Source: Candidatus Omnitrophota bacterium (lineage in GTDB: Bacteria > Omnitrophota > Omnitrophia > Omnitrophales > JACROU01). Taken from it: 64,000 nucleotides of DNA. The position numbers were made by a program, and so were the translations under genes. Shown here one piece after another: positions 42,801 to 57,800 of the stretch. Location of the stretch: NCBI GenBank assembly GCA_029261035.1, contig JAJDCD010000012.1:124001-188000 (forward strand), in the 5' to 3' direction. The notes beneath the pieces were generated by a model, which was not told where the DNA came from, did not search any database, and saw nothing but the letters and a program-made list of their open reading frames with translations. Position 1 is the stretch's first letter. Each line of letters starts with the position of its first letter.

Positions 42801-45800
42801 CTAAAGGTGGCATTGGAATCGCTTGAACGATCATCTCCGAGCAACAGATCTACGCCTAGAGAACCTGCTTGCTCAGATAAGATTTCAACATAATGATCTA
42901 AAAATGATCTTCTATCATCCGACTGCATTCTTGCATCAAAATCTGCTTGAGAAATAGGTGATTGAGAGCCTGCTGCAGAAACAAAGGTTTGAACGACTCC
43001 TTGTAAAGCAGAATAATACTGAGACAACTTACTTTCTAAGGTATCCTCAAGAGTTAGAAGAGCTCCCTCAAGAGCTTTCTCCTGTGTAGCTCGCTGAACA
43101 GAAAAATTCTTTTCTATCTCTGTTTTAGCTTCGAAGTAAACTTGTCTTTTTGGGTCCAGATCTAAATCCAGTTGAATTCGAGCCGCATTATAATTATCTG
43201 CAGCACTTTTTTTATCTTTCTCATAATCAATAATTGCTTGTTCCATCTTTAAAATTACAGGGTCTCGAGCTGTATGGTATTCTTTATCAGAAAATAGTTG
43301 ATAATTTTCAAAGTGAGATTTGTATCGTGCTAGCGAATCATCAGCATCCGCTTTAGCATCATTCCAAACGTCCATAATGTCATCAAAGCGATTCGAAATA
43401 CCATCATACTCCTTACTATCAACCATATCTGAAGCTGCCGCTTTCAAATCTGCCCAACGACTATCTCTGGAAACTTTAAAATTGTCTGCCTCACCCGTTC
43501 CCGTACCCATCATTTCATCTTTTACTCTATTAAGTCGATCTGTAGTGTTATCTATTAATGCTTCTACTTTTTCCATATAGGCATCAATCATTTCATCAGA
43601 AGCCGTATCTAACTGAGCTTGTGTTGTCGTCTGTAAATTTAAAACATTCTGAGCAAGGTCCAGATCAGCAGTCTTAGAGTCAGCTTTTACTTTATCTGCA
43701 ATTGCTTCTTTAGCAGCTCTTGCTGAAATAGATTGCCCTGTTTCAACCCACTTAATATTTCTTCCTGAAGGTGGTGTTGGGCGTGACTCTCCTATAATAA
43801 AATTCATAGCACTTTGAGCCATACTTACCATTTGAGTATAATTAGCCGCTTTTATATTGTTTCTTTTTTCTGTATCCGTTTCACCATCATACATACTCGC
43901 TTCAAACTCACTTACCCATTGCGAAACAGATTTTCCACCAGGTTTATAACGTGTTCTTTCATGAGGTTGATAGGCTTCAACTTCTGAATTCCAACGATAT
44001 GAAGTCCTTTCTTTTGATGCATACGCATTTAATTGCCCTAAAGCATAATCATAAAGGGCTATATAAGCAGCACGATGGGTGTTGTGGTGACCTGTTAATG
44101 TAGTTTCAAAGCTATTAATTGCTGTTTCAACTTTGGCTTTGTTTGCACGATAATCTTTGACGAAATGTCCATCCGTTCCTTCTAAAGCTGGATCCAAAAA
44201 GTCAGGGTCATCTAATGCAATAGCATCTTCGTAAAAATTCTCAATATTATGAGGTTGATACAATTCTTTCAAATCGGTTGTGTGCTTTTTTAAATTCTCA
44301 AAGAGTTCCACCGTTCTCTTTCTTTGAACTAATATACGCTCCTTTACTTTTAACATATCCTTAGCATGCTCTAAATCTCGAAGTAAAGGACTGCTGTCAT
44401 CTCTATCGGAGGCTTGGTCATACAAAGCTTGTCTTTGTTCTACGATTTGTTTCGCTACATTGTAATCATGTTCTGCAAGAAACTTCTTCGCTGCCAAACC
44501 ACGTATATCCAACTTACGAAGAACCATCATTCCAGCATCCACTTCTTCAAATGAGATATCATTCCAACTTTTATCTGAAATATCTTCAGCAAACTCTGCA
44601 GCTTGCCCCGGTTCTGCGCCGGCAGTCCCTTCTAATGCTTTTAAGTCTTTTTTAGCATTTGTGAGATCAAACTCTGCAGCTTTCACCGCTAACTCAGCTG
44701 CTGCAACAGCATCCCCCTCTGCCACTTTCAATTGATCTCTCGCATTTTTTAAAGCAATTTCTTTTGCTCGAATCACTTCTCTCAAAGCAGCTCCCTGCCG
44801 ACCCGACAAAGCTGCTTTTGCTGCTGTCATTGCTTGTTGAGCACGAGCCAAATCATCCCGATTATTCCCTTCAAGATAATTACGAACATCATCATAATAT
44901 TTTTCTGCAGATTTTAAGTTAGTTGCTAAATTCTCAGCAAAAACATCTTTATCTTGGAAAGAATTGATTGCTACAAAAAGCCGTCCTTCATCTTTTCTGA
45001 AATTCTCATGCGCTGTAACCACTTTAGATGTTTCTTTATAGAGTTTCTCCATGGTGGCATGTTCACGAATGCGATTCGTAATCGCTTTAACAAATGCATT
45101 TTTCGCCTGAACAGGCATCACCAATTTAGGAGGAGGATCTTGAGATAAATACCTCGCGTTTTCAGCCATTTGATCCGTTAAACCTGTAAAATTCTTTAGA
45201 TGAGGTGGAATGAATTTATATATTTCTGCTGTAGGACCAGCTGCACCAACCTGATAAGCAGCAAAGAGTTTGTGAATTTGCGACATTGTTGGATCGTAGT
45301 TTGATTCTGTGTCCTTTTGATTTGCTGTGGCCTGCAAAGCAGCTGCGTCATTTCTTAACTCTACCGCTTCAGCTTCTTTCTTTACAGCAAATGCCTCTAA
45401 CTCTTGGACTCGCTTCAACATATCTTGAGTCGGCTGACTTAAAGCGCTCAATTCGGAATTCGCTTTTACTGCAGAAGCTCGAGCTTCTGCTGCTGCTTCC
45501 TCTGCCACTTCCGCAGAAGTAATAGCCACATCCGCTTGATGCTGAGCTGAAGTCAAACTAAAGGTTTGATATGGAAGCTCTCCATCTAAGATGACGCTAG
45601 AAGGATCTCTGAAATTCGCATTTCTTGGATCTATATCATCCAAGAGTGACCCATCTCCTCTTTCATCAATAATATCCTCAAAAGTTCCATCGGACATAAT
45701 TGCAATTTGTTTTAAAACTTTTCTTGCCGAAATAACTGGCTGTCCATCCTCATCAAATTGATCTTCCAAATACCATATCTCACCCTTAATTCCTGATGGA

Positions 45801-48800
45801 TTCGTCCAAACAATTTTTCCGTTTGGAGTCATTGTTTCTCCATTTTGATAGAAAAGTTCATCTTGGGCCAAATTAGCTGTTCCAGCTACTCTGAAATCAG
45901 TAATCTCATCTCCTTCTTGAGGAGGTGGTGCATTCGCAGGAGAATTTGTATCTTTAATGTATTGCAAGGTCCAACCATTTTTTAAACGCGCTGTCGTAAC
46001 AGACCCAACAGAAGGCTGAAAACCCAATTGATTTCCTGCACCATCATAGTAAACCTCATTACCATCAAAATAAGCTGTTTTTAATGTAATGTTGCCACGA
46101 TCATCTTTTTCATATTTATATTCATAAACTTTTGGTAAAGCTATGATAGAACCTATCTGAGTCCCTTCTGTAGGAGCCTCAGAAGGTACTGCTTCTTGAT
46201 TTTGCAAAACTTGAAGAGCTGCACCATCATAAACTTCTGATTTAACCAAATCACCAGCATCATCATAATGATTAACCGTTCTAGAAGCCCCATTAGGTCC
46301 TCCAGAAGAGTTATCAATCATTTTTACAAGCAACCCTTCTTCTCTAAAATATTCAAATTCGTGTGTAACACCATTTGCAATAGAAAGTGTCATATCTCCC
46401 TTTTCATCATATTCGATATGGCTTTCTAAGGTTTCTTCCTGTTGCGTGACTGGGTTGACCTGAACAGCAGTTCCATCGACAATAGTTTTTAAAATTTTAC
46501 CTTTAGGATCATCGTCTTCTCTTTCGTAAGTGTATTTCATTACAGAACCATCAGGACGGTTAACTTCTTTAATTGTTGTGTCCGAGTTAAATATGGTAAC
46601 AGTTCCTAAAGTTGTTCTATCTTCTGGGAAAAATGGATCTTCTGTGATTTCAGAACGTTTAAACGCTTTTCCTTCATCGTCAATACCGTAAGTCCAAGAA
46701 GTCACAATCCCTCGTCCATCAATGTTTTTAGTTAACTTTCCTTCAACATCGAATTCTTGAGCATTCATCGTTCCGACCAACTCAGGGCGATCTGACTTAA
46801 CCGTTCTAGCAATTTTCCCAATCACATTGCCGACCGCATCCGTTATATTTTGGTATTCAATACGATTGTTATCATCTTCAAAAACAAGGAGATTATTGGT
46901 GATGGGGTCAAATTCTTTGGTGATGGTATTGTCTTCGAGGTGATCGATTTGCTTGATTAAATTTCCGTAAGAATCAAATACCTGCTCTACTTCTGCTTTT
47001 CCTTGGTCATCTTCAACGCTAACAAGCTCTCCATCCGATCCAAATTCTCGAATGATAGTGGATGCTGCAACGTTAGCCAACCCAACAAAGCCAGCAGATA
47101 GTGCTTGTTGCGCGACTTCATCTCCCAATCCTTTAAATAAGAAGTCGCCTTTGGCTTCAGGAGAATCCTCTGGTGGCGCTCTAACATTAGGTTGATCATC
47201 TAAAATTCCGTCTGGTTCTGAAATTTCGGGTGGCAATAAAGAAGATTCTGGGATTTCGGGAATGTCAAAAAGCTGAACTACAGGCGCTGAAGAAAAGTCA
47301 GAAACATCCAAAACCCCGCTAGGACCACCTAGCCCTAAAGGACTAATAACAGAAGGTGCTCCAATTGCTTGAAAATCAGCTAGAATCGATTCTGCTGACT
47401 GCCCTCCTTCAACATCTAATACGGATAAGTTAACTGCGCTAGTAGAGTCCGCAATATGTTTACCCCACTGTGTTGGTGAGCCAATATTTAAAAATTGAAG
47501 GTTGGCAGCCGTTTGTATGACTTCCGCCCATTCTTCAGGGGTGTTCATATTAGGATAAGGTCCAATGATAGACGACAAATTATTATTAATAATGGAAACG
47601 ATTTGTGATTTTTGGTTTCCTGCTTCACTGACTGCCTTTAATAGTCCTCTTGCTTGAGTAATATTTTGAATCCCCCCTGAATTTCCATAATATCCTGGAG
47701 TTCCAAAAATCTGATCTTTACTGACACCTGCACTCAAAAGCTCTATTGCAATAGCAACACCTTCCCCTTTGTCATAACGTAAGCTATCCAGAATACCCGC
47801 AATTTGTTTAAACGTGTTTCCTCTTTGTTCATAATAATTATAAATATTATTCGAACTGTCTGTAGGATCTTCATAGTCATATTGATATACAGAGCCATAA
47901 TAATTTGTTTTTGCTGTCAACTGCCCTTTAGGAATATAATTTAATGATAGTAATTGGGAATTAAATGCAGCCTTGAACAAGTCTGTCGCTTCGCTCAACT
48001 CCCCACCAACATGCTCTAGATAACTATTAAGCATCTCGTTCAAATCAACAACGCGAGAATCTTCCAAAGCTCCACTTTCATCTAAAAGCACGTCATAAAG
48101 TTGCTCTAACTCTAAAGTCTGATCAAAAATCATCACAGCCAGCAAAGAAACTCCCGCACTCACTAGTTGATTAATAGATTCAGCTGAAATAATATTGTTT
48201 TGAACTTTATCTGAAATTAAATTTAATGTACTTTCTAAATCTAAACTTGAATGCATTTGAGCCATTGACTGAGCAGCGCTAACAAACGAAGCCGAAATAC
48301 CCAAAGCAGCCAAATTATCTACTTTTTCTTTCATTACAGGATCCGAAATAAGTGCATGCATTGAATTTAAAGCATCGATACTACTGATAGAAGAAAGATC
48401 TACGTCCTGAACAGCTAAATCAACAACCTTACTGACAACAGCATCCCATTCTTCTTCTGTGGAAGGGTCAGGATATCTTCCAACAATATTAAACATGTTG
48501 TCTTTCAAGGCTGTAACTACTTTGTCTTTGTTTTCACCTGCTGCTTGAATTGCCTTTAAATAAGAAGCCATTTGTTCAACCGCCCCAACGTCATCCCCTG
48601 AGCTCCTACCATATCGATCTAATGTTCCAAACAAAAATTGAATATCAACACCCTCAGCAACAAATTGAGACAAGACATTTACAGCGTCCCCTTCCTCATT
48701 TCTAAAATTATTAGAAAAATAATTTAAGAAAAGGTCTGCTTTTTCTTTTCTATCACCATAATAGTCATCCGTGTAATCAGGATCTCCTGATTGTCCATAA

Positions 48801-51800
48801 GTGTAATTATAAACACTGCCGTAATAATTCGTATTAGCTGTTAATAAAGATGGATCAATAAAACCTTCAAACAAAGAATTTTCGAGTAAATTCTTAAATC
48901 CAGCTATTGCTGCATCAAGCCCCTCTCCAGCATTACCCTCCATGAAACCACTGACAATTGTATTAAATTTATCTTTACGATAACGATCAAAAGAACCATT
49001 CGTATTTTTAATCACATCCATAATTTTATTGAGCTCTAAATCAGAACCAAAAACCATCATGACTTGAGCGCTCAACCCTGCTGTATTCGCCTGATCTAAA
49101 ATATCTGAGGTTAAATCTCCATTTTGTAATTTAGTCATTAAATCTGTAAGAACAGCTGCTTTATCTATTCCCTCTGTTCCTCCAATACCAGCAACCATAG
49201 CCATAGATATTCCGGCATTTAAAGCATTTTCTGTTACTGTTTTTAAGTTGGGATCCGAAAGCAAGGCATTCATTGCTGATAACTGATCAGTACTTGTAAT
49301 AGCATCTAAAGAAAAGTTTTGCGCCACCAACCCTGCCGCATCATTAACCACACTCAACCAATCTTCAACGGTTCTTTGTGATGGGTAACGACCAACAATA
49401 GTACTAATATTATTCTCTATTACTGTTATAACCGCTTCTAGATTATCTCCTGCGTTATTTAACGCCTGAATATAAGCTTGCATTTGCACTGTAGACTTCA
49501 AACCATCCCCTAATGTGCGTCCATACTGATCCAAACCACCAATCACTTTATCTAAATCAATGCCCAAATCATTCAATTGAGCCATCAACTCCAACCCTTC
49601 TCCCTGATCATATCTTAATGTACTACTGGTAAGTAAAAAGAATCGATTTGCAATATTTTTTCGGTGAGTAAAATAGTTTTCTATATACCCTTCTTCTCCT
49701 TGAGTTCCATAACTATAATGACTAAAACTTCCATAATAGTTTGTTTCTGCCGTTAACTGATCAACAGGAATATACCCATTATCTAGAAGAACCGATCTTA
49801 AAGCATTTTTTACATTACCTGGTATATTCTGCCAATTAGCTGCTCCAGAATGATCCAAATAGCTATCAATTAAAGCATTCATTTTATCTTTTCTATAACG
49901 ATCTATATCAGAACCATCGTTAGACAATGCATCAAAAAGTTTCGTCAAATCCTCTGTTAAGTCAAAAGTCAAAATAGTCTGCAAGCTAACTCCATTACTC
50001 ACTAGCTGAGTGATAGAATCTGCCGTCATCGCTCCTTGATTTACTCTGGATATAAGCTCATTCAATACGTCTGCTAATACCATTTCCGGATGACGTCCCT
50101 GTGTATCCCCAGCCAAAATCAAAACACTCGAATCCATTCCTGCATCCGTAACAGCTTGGACTAAATTTTGAGTATCTGGATTTGTTAATAACGAGTGCAT
50201 CGTATCCAAAATAGAAGTACTGGTAATCGCATCTAAGGATGTATTTAGATTAACCAAATCAACAATTTTATTAATAGTCTCTTTCCAACCTTCGACAGAG
50301 TAAATTCTTGGATAAGTCCCGACGATAGGAGTTACATTATTTTCCATTACTTGAATAAGCGTTGTAGGGTCTGCAGCTTCTTCAATAAGCTCTTGATATG
50401 CTGTTAACTGATCTTTATTTTGAATACCTCGAGTAACAACATAACCATATTGGTTATATTCCCCTAATAAAGTTGTCGAGTTCACTCCTGCTTTGTAGAG
50501 CGCTGCCATCGCTTGAAGAGCTATCCCTTTATCCGTCCCTTGAAAAGAGTTAAATCCATTAATCACATTGTTAAATACTGTTTGGCGATTATTTCGATAA
50601 GTAGACTCATTAACTCCATCGAAATCATATTGAAGAGCACTGTTACTATCAACATACTGTGTTGGAACAACATAACCATTTGAAAGCATCAACGTTTTTA
50701 ACATATCTTTAGCATCCGACATTTCGTTTTTCCAGTTAGCACCCCCCACATGACTGATAAAACCATCGATTAAAGCACTCAAACTACTAGCTCTAGTCCC
50801 CTCAACAGCAGTGTAGTAACCGCTTCTTCCCAAAACATCCGCAAGTTGATTTATTTCTTCTTCAGTATCAAACATAAGGATAGAAGTTAAACTTAAACCC
50901 ATTTGAGTCATATGATTTATTAAACTGGCATCATACGCTCCACTCTGAATTCTTGTCTGAAGATCTGTAAGAACGTCTTTGGCTAACATTCCAGGGAAGT
51001 TTTCTTCCGATTCTTTTGCCATAGCAAGCACAGCAGGGCTTACATTAGAAGAACTGAGATTTGCCATCAAAGCCAGCGTCTCTGGGTCTTGAGTCATTAC
51101 ATTAAGTCTTTCTAAATCTTCAATACTCCTTGCCCCATTAACTGAAATTCCTGAGTTAATAATATTAACCGCATTTAAAACTAACCCTTTGTACACTTCT
51201 GCTTCCTCAAAGCCATTTGTAAAATTAATAAATCCCGCGATTCCACTGTTGATTGCAGCTACTCCTTGGGCAGAATTACCACCTAGTTGATCCATTGCTT
51301 GTTTAAATCCATCTAAAATATTAATGCTATAAACACCATTATAAAGTAACGTTCCTTGTGCAATCCCACCTAACATATAATCTCCACCTACTCCCTGCTC
51401 GTAGAGCGATGACAAAATATCAAGAGCTCTGCCTTGATTAGGAGAAGCAGAACTGATCACATCATTCATTCGATAAAACACCGATTGCCTATTTTTATAG
51501 TAATCATTTGTGTTGTACATATAAGGGCTGGTTTCTGTTCCATCACCTATAATTCCAAATTTCACTCTTTGCTCTGAAGTTAAAGCCCCCCAAGTTGTAG
51601 TATCCGTAATGTCCAAATAGTCATAATCCAGCAATGTCTCCATTAAAAAGGTTTTAACTCTGCCTTTTTCACTCTCCCAAGAAGCAGCCCCTTTATACTC
51701 AATAAATCCATTAATCATGTCGTTCATCATATCAACAACAATAGTGTTTGTTGTTACACCGTACCTTAAAATACCATCAAAAATTTTTTCAAATTCAGCT

Positions 51801-54800
51801 TCTGAATCAAATAACATCAATGTTGTAATATCCAACCCAAATGCTGCCATGCGATTGATTGTGGTTACAGATAAATTCCCTTGTTGAATTAAGTCCTGGA
51901 TTAAATTCAAAGTTGATTCAGCTGTAAACTCGGGAAATCGCCCTTCTAACTCACTCGTAGCTCCTATAACACTTCCAGCAATTCCTTCAGCAGCCAGAGA
52001 GTCCACTAATGGTTTTGTGGCAGGATCCATAACTAAATCATATGTTTTACGAATAGATTCTAAAGTGGTGTTAATAGGCACTGACAAATTGTTATTTTTA
52101 ATAACAAGCGCTTTTTCCAATACTTCTTTCCAATCAGCAGAAGACATTACAGTGATATGTTCTACGGATTTTAATTGGTTATTTACAATCTCTACCATTA
52201 ATGTTCTGTCAGCCTCTGAAGCTTCTTCTAGCGCTTGGGCAAATCCGCTCATTTGATCTTTAGAATCCATTCCTGGCAATACCACATTTCCATAATACCC
52301 ATATTCCCCTTGAATTCTCTTAGGGGTAACTCCAAAACCTGCCAAGGTCCCAGCACTCAACAAAACCTCTCCTTCACTACCGCTAAATTTATTCATAAAC
52401 GACTTAAAACTATTAAAAACTGTTTTGCGGTTATTGTAGTAAGTATAGGTATTTAAAGTAAGTCCTCCGCTGTAATAATCCTCAGAAACACCTAGACGAT
52501 AACGATCTTCTTCTGGAATCGCCTCTAAGTTTTGAGGATCGACATAATCCACCATGATAAGCAAGTTCATCAAGGCATCTTTTACTTTGGTTAACCCAGA
52601 GTCATCCAACGTCTCATAAGCATTCGAAACAATATTATTTAAATTTCCAACACGACTTGTATCAATTGAAACATCATTACTTTTTAATACATCCATCAAT
52701 TGTTGTAATTCAGAATCTGTATCAAATAGAAGAATCACTTTTAATTCAACTTGATTGGATACAAGCTGATCCAATGTGTCCTTACTAAATTCCTGTGCAT
52801 CTAATTTTGAAATCAATGAATTAATGGTATCTTGAAAGACAAAACTCGAATTCTCTGACTCGAGCGAAAGAGCCGCTGCAATCAAGGATCCTGAAATACC
52901 TGCGGCAGAAGCATCCAAAACAATTTGTCTCATCTGAGGGTCTAATAACAGTTCACCCATCCTCTTTAAAGAATCCACATCTGTAATTCCTTCTGTTGAA
53001 AACCCTAAATTTGAATCATTAACAATGGTATCCGTTAACGTTCCATTTGAGTCATAAACATAATCCTTAAGAGTAATTTTCCCATCAATAATAGCAACCT
53101 CACTAACCAAACGATCATTAACATCGTAAGATTGACTGCTGCCATCATCTCCAAAAGCTTGCCTTGATCCATCTGGGTTTTGAATTGCAGTCACCTCTCC
53201 TTTAGAATTAATTTGTTGAATCGTAACTTGATTATCAACACTCGTTAATCTAACTTCTGAAAGTTTATTTTCTACGTCATAACTATACTCTTCCATAGAT
53301 CCGTCTAAAAATTCGATTTTTGTAACATTTCCACTAACATCATAAGTCTGTTGTGATCCATCTTCTAAATTAACCGTTGTACTTGTATCTTGAACGTCAA
53401 AAGACTGTTGAGACACATTTCCATCTTTGTCTGTTTTTTGGATTGAGGATATATTTCCAGATACATCATAAATATAGTTCTGAGAGGAGCCATCAGATAA
53501 ATTAATACTTAATAATTTGCCTGAAGCATCATAAACTTCTGTGGAACCATTAGGAAGACTTACAGTAAGAGTATTAGTGTCTGGATCAATTGCCTGTGTT
53601 GTAGTTTGATAGTTATTATCAGTAATCTCTACTTCTATAAGGTTGTTATCTGTATCATATTTAAACTGTCGAGAACTTCCATCTACATTATCAATACGAG
53701 TTATATTTTCGTTATAGTAGTAATGAATACGTCCATCTGGAAAATCAATACGATTTAATGTGCCATCATACCCAAATGATTGCGTTGTTTTCTCCCCATT
53801 AACCGCCGTAAGAGATATCTCTCGAAGAGTTGCTCCCCAATAAGAATAGTCAATAACTGTCCCGTCAACCTGAGTCACTTTTGCCAATTGACCTAATTCG
53901 TTATAATCGTGAACAGCTCCATCTGGCAAAACAGATTGCTGAATATTGCCATTCTCCGCCATTGTATGCACCGTCAAAGCATCATTAGAATCCCTAGCTT
54001 CAATCGTAATTAAATTATTGTTTTCGTCATATAAGTAAGTATGATTTGATCCATCAGGGTAAACGACAGAAGAAACTAAATTATCGTCATTAAAGTAAGA
54101 TACAATGCCATCAGAAGATGTTTCTGAAATAATTTTTCCTTCAGGACTTATCGCTTGAATTACTTCGGTTCCGTCTTCATCAATCAACTTTATAGATGAC
54201 AACACTTCATTTGAGTACCCCAACTCTTTTGAACTACCATCCGTGTGCTCAATTCGGTATAACCGCCCCTCAGAGTTAAAGTACTTCATGTCTCCATTAG
54301 GCTCTTCAATAGAGACAACCTTTCTATTCTGATCTAAAGTTTGAGTGGTAACCTTCCCTTCACCATCCGTTATTTCAATTGTTTGCAACAATCCTAAAAT
54401 ACTGTAGGAATACTCTTGCTGGGTCCCATCCCCATTAACAACTAATTGAATTCTTCCAGACAAGTCATAAGTTTGTTCTGTTCCATCTTCCAATTGAACC
54501 ACAAAACTATTGCCATCATCTCCAACAACTCTTTCCGTAACAGTTCCACCAGCTTCTGTAACCACAATTTTTGATAAAACAGAATTTTCATCATATTGGT
54601 AGTCAACTCGATTTCCATTCGCTTTATTCACAGATTGTATTTGCTGGTTCTCTCCAAAAAACTGAACGCTACCATCAGGTAACTCTACCGTTGAAATCAA
54701 TCCTCTTGGGTCATAATTCTGAACTGTTTCATTACCCACAGCATCTGTTAGTTTTATTTTTTGCAACAACCCTTTATCCGAATAAGAATAATTTTTACGG

Positions 54801-57800
54801 GTCCCATCCACAAACTCTATCTTCTCAAGATTCTTACTTTGGTTATAAAACTCTTTGGAGCCGTCTGGATTATCTACAACAACCAAGAAACCCTCTACAT
54901 TAAATCTCTGTATGGTTACATCGCCATCTAAGTTTCTCTCTGTAACCATGTCTAATTTACCTAAATCATCATAAAGGTAATTCACCTCTTCCCCTGAGAC
55001 TTTGACTTCTCTCTCTAATTTTCCCAATGCATTATAAGTTTTTTCATCTCCTGCTATAGTCGTTTCACTCAAGATACGGTCGTTTTGATTGGAATCAAAA
55101 ACCATCACTTTTCCATTGGACCGTGTCACTGTAATAACACCTTGATCTATAGCTAACGTGGCAAGGTTCTCATCCGTGTCTGCAGAAAAATATTTCTGAT
55201 AGAAATTAATTACATTTGCATGAGCTTTTGCTTCTTCTACAGAAAAACTTGTCTTTGCCCCACTACTGATATCAGACAATTGACCTCTAATTTCTCCATA
55301 GTTAAGAGATACATCCGCCCCATCAGTATCTTTTACAGTTTGTAGCAATGTGCTATTTCTATCTAAAAAGCTTTGGTAAGCCGCAAATTCTTCAGGGCTT
55401 TCAGTCATTAGATTGGCCATAAAAGCAACATTAAGTTCTTCTGAATTTATTTTCAGCCCAAAACCAGTTGAGCTACCAGCTTCAGAAACAGCCTTAAAGG
55501 TTTTTCTATTAGAAAGATCTGATAGGTTTACATTCAACGCTGCTGAAACATCATTTAAATTTGCAACAACACTTTTTGCCTGTTGAATTTGCTCTTCTGT
55601 TGCATTTACATCGAAAATAACATCATCTTTTAAACTAACTGCTGATTGAATTAAGGCATTAATACTATCTATGTTTTGATTCGCTATATACAAATCACCT
55701 TCCGTCAAAGCCTCAATAGAAGATGTCCTCAATACATTGATTTGACCTGTAATTTCTGTAAGAATATTTAGTGATACATCTGAGGTCACTTCTCTACTCA
55801 AATTATTTACTCCATCTTCCAAAGAAGCTACAATGCCATTAATTGCATTTTTAATCGTTGCAGCATCCCCTAAGTCCTCTTGAGTTCCCCCTAAGGATTC
55901 CAATCCTAAAATCGCTAGATCCAACCCCTCTTGAATAGATTGAATTCGCTCCAAACTAATTGAGGCTCTTAAGCCATCTTGGTCCTGAATTTGTTGGGTC
56001 AAATCACTAGCAATAGCAACTGCTCTATCATTCAAACTTTGAACAACTTCATTCAATTGCTCTAAAGAAGCAAAAGAGGAAACCCGAACAGCCTGCATCA
56101 AACTTTCATTATCCGCTAATTGAGTTTGTAATGACAAAACGAGATTCTCAGCTTCTTGAATTTGCTCAGCTGTAGAAAGCCCACTTTTCCTCATACGTTC
56201 CAGCGCATTAACAGCACTGTCATTAAGTATCTGAAGATTTTGCAACGCAGCTTTTGATTGATTAAAATCGTTTTGCTCTATTGCCCCACCTAGTGCAAGC
56301 TGTATATCTGCTGGAGAAATAGTACTCTGATAAGACTTCATAACACTACCATCAGCTCTTTTATCATAAGACATTCTATTCGCCTGTATTTCACCTGTTA
56401 AAGCAGAAATAGTCGCCGAAAGAGTCACGTCATTATCTTCATTGAATTGGGTAAGCAAAACAGTCCCGTTCTTATTTACTTCAGTAATCTGTTCTGTTTG
56501 ATTATTAGACCTTTTTACATAAGAGTAAGTACTAACACCACCAAAAGGATCTCTTTTTTCAATCATGTCTCCTTCTTTGTTAAACTTTTTAATGGTTCTT
56601 CGATCATTGGAGTCCGTTTCAATTAATTGGGTTAACACTCCATCTTCACGCGTATATTCCATCTTAATTCTTTTTTCATACGAACCATCTGCTGGTGTTG
56701 AAATTGTTTCTGTCATATCTCCATTAGAGGCATAAATCCGTGTGGTCTTATTTCCAGTTAAATCATCTGTTTCAATAACCTTTTCCATCGTTCCTTCAGC
56801 ATTTCTAATCGTTTCGGATGTTGTGGAAGAAATAATCACGCCGGATGAATTTTTTACTACATTTTTAGTAACATCTCCAGACGTAAGGTCCATGGTGCTG
56901 ACAGTGTTATTACCCTGATCATCATCTGTGATTCTTGATAAAATATTTCCCAAACTATCTTTGTTATAACTCATATTGGCCACAACATTGGTTTTACTAT
57001 AAGGGTTATATGTTTCAATACGAATTAAGTCATTTTCTTTTGGATCAAAAACTTGTGTTTTAATGAAGCTTTTAGGATCAACTTCTATAATGTGTGTTGT
57101 ATTTCCAACGGAGTCTAAAACATAAGAGTATTCTGTAATACCTCCAAATTCATCAATTTTCTTCTTAATTTGACCGGTAATGACGTCCATTTCTTTAGAT
57201 ACCAATAAACCTCGACCATCCTTCTCAGTAATAAACTTAACATTACCCACACCATCTCTTAAGTATTGAAAATCTGTCTTTCCTCCTAATGGATTGGTAA
57301 GAGAGATTAAATCTCTCAACAAATTAAATTCTTTTCTTGTTACAAGACCATTCGGATCTGTTTCAATAGTTTTGCTAATATTTCCTTTTCCATCTTTCTC
57401 GTGAATCATGCTGGTCAAACCACCAAACTTGTTACTAAAACCAGTCACATCTCCATGAATGTTAAAAGATTGAGAAGTTTCATTACCATTTTTATCGGTG
57501 GAAATCTGTTTGCTTAGATTTCCTTTTCCATCTTTTTCATTTGTGATATTGGTAACACCTCCATATTGATCAATCAAAGCAGTTGTGTCTCCATGGACAT
57601 TCGTTTTTCTGTGAGTTTTGTTTCCATTTTTATCAATCGTGCTTGTAACCAAGACATTACCTTTTGCATCCTTAGTGTAATCTAAGACACTCACACCTCC
57701 GAAATTATCTACCTGAGTAATCAAGTCTCCACTGGTATTATAGTGTTCTTCTGTTTTTTCATTATTACGATCAAAACGTGTGATCTTCTTATTGTTTCCT

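Noticed and set aside
47150-47480. Possible gene boundary at the Pro-rich linker
   Set aside because: The same frame stays open through it and no stop, start with ribosome binding site, or terminator was seen.
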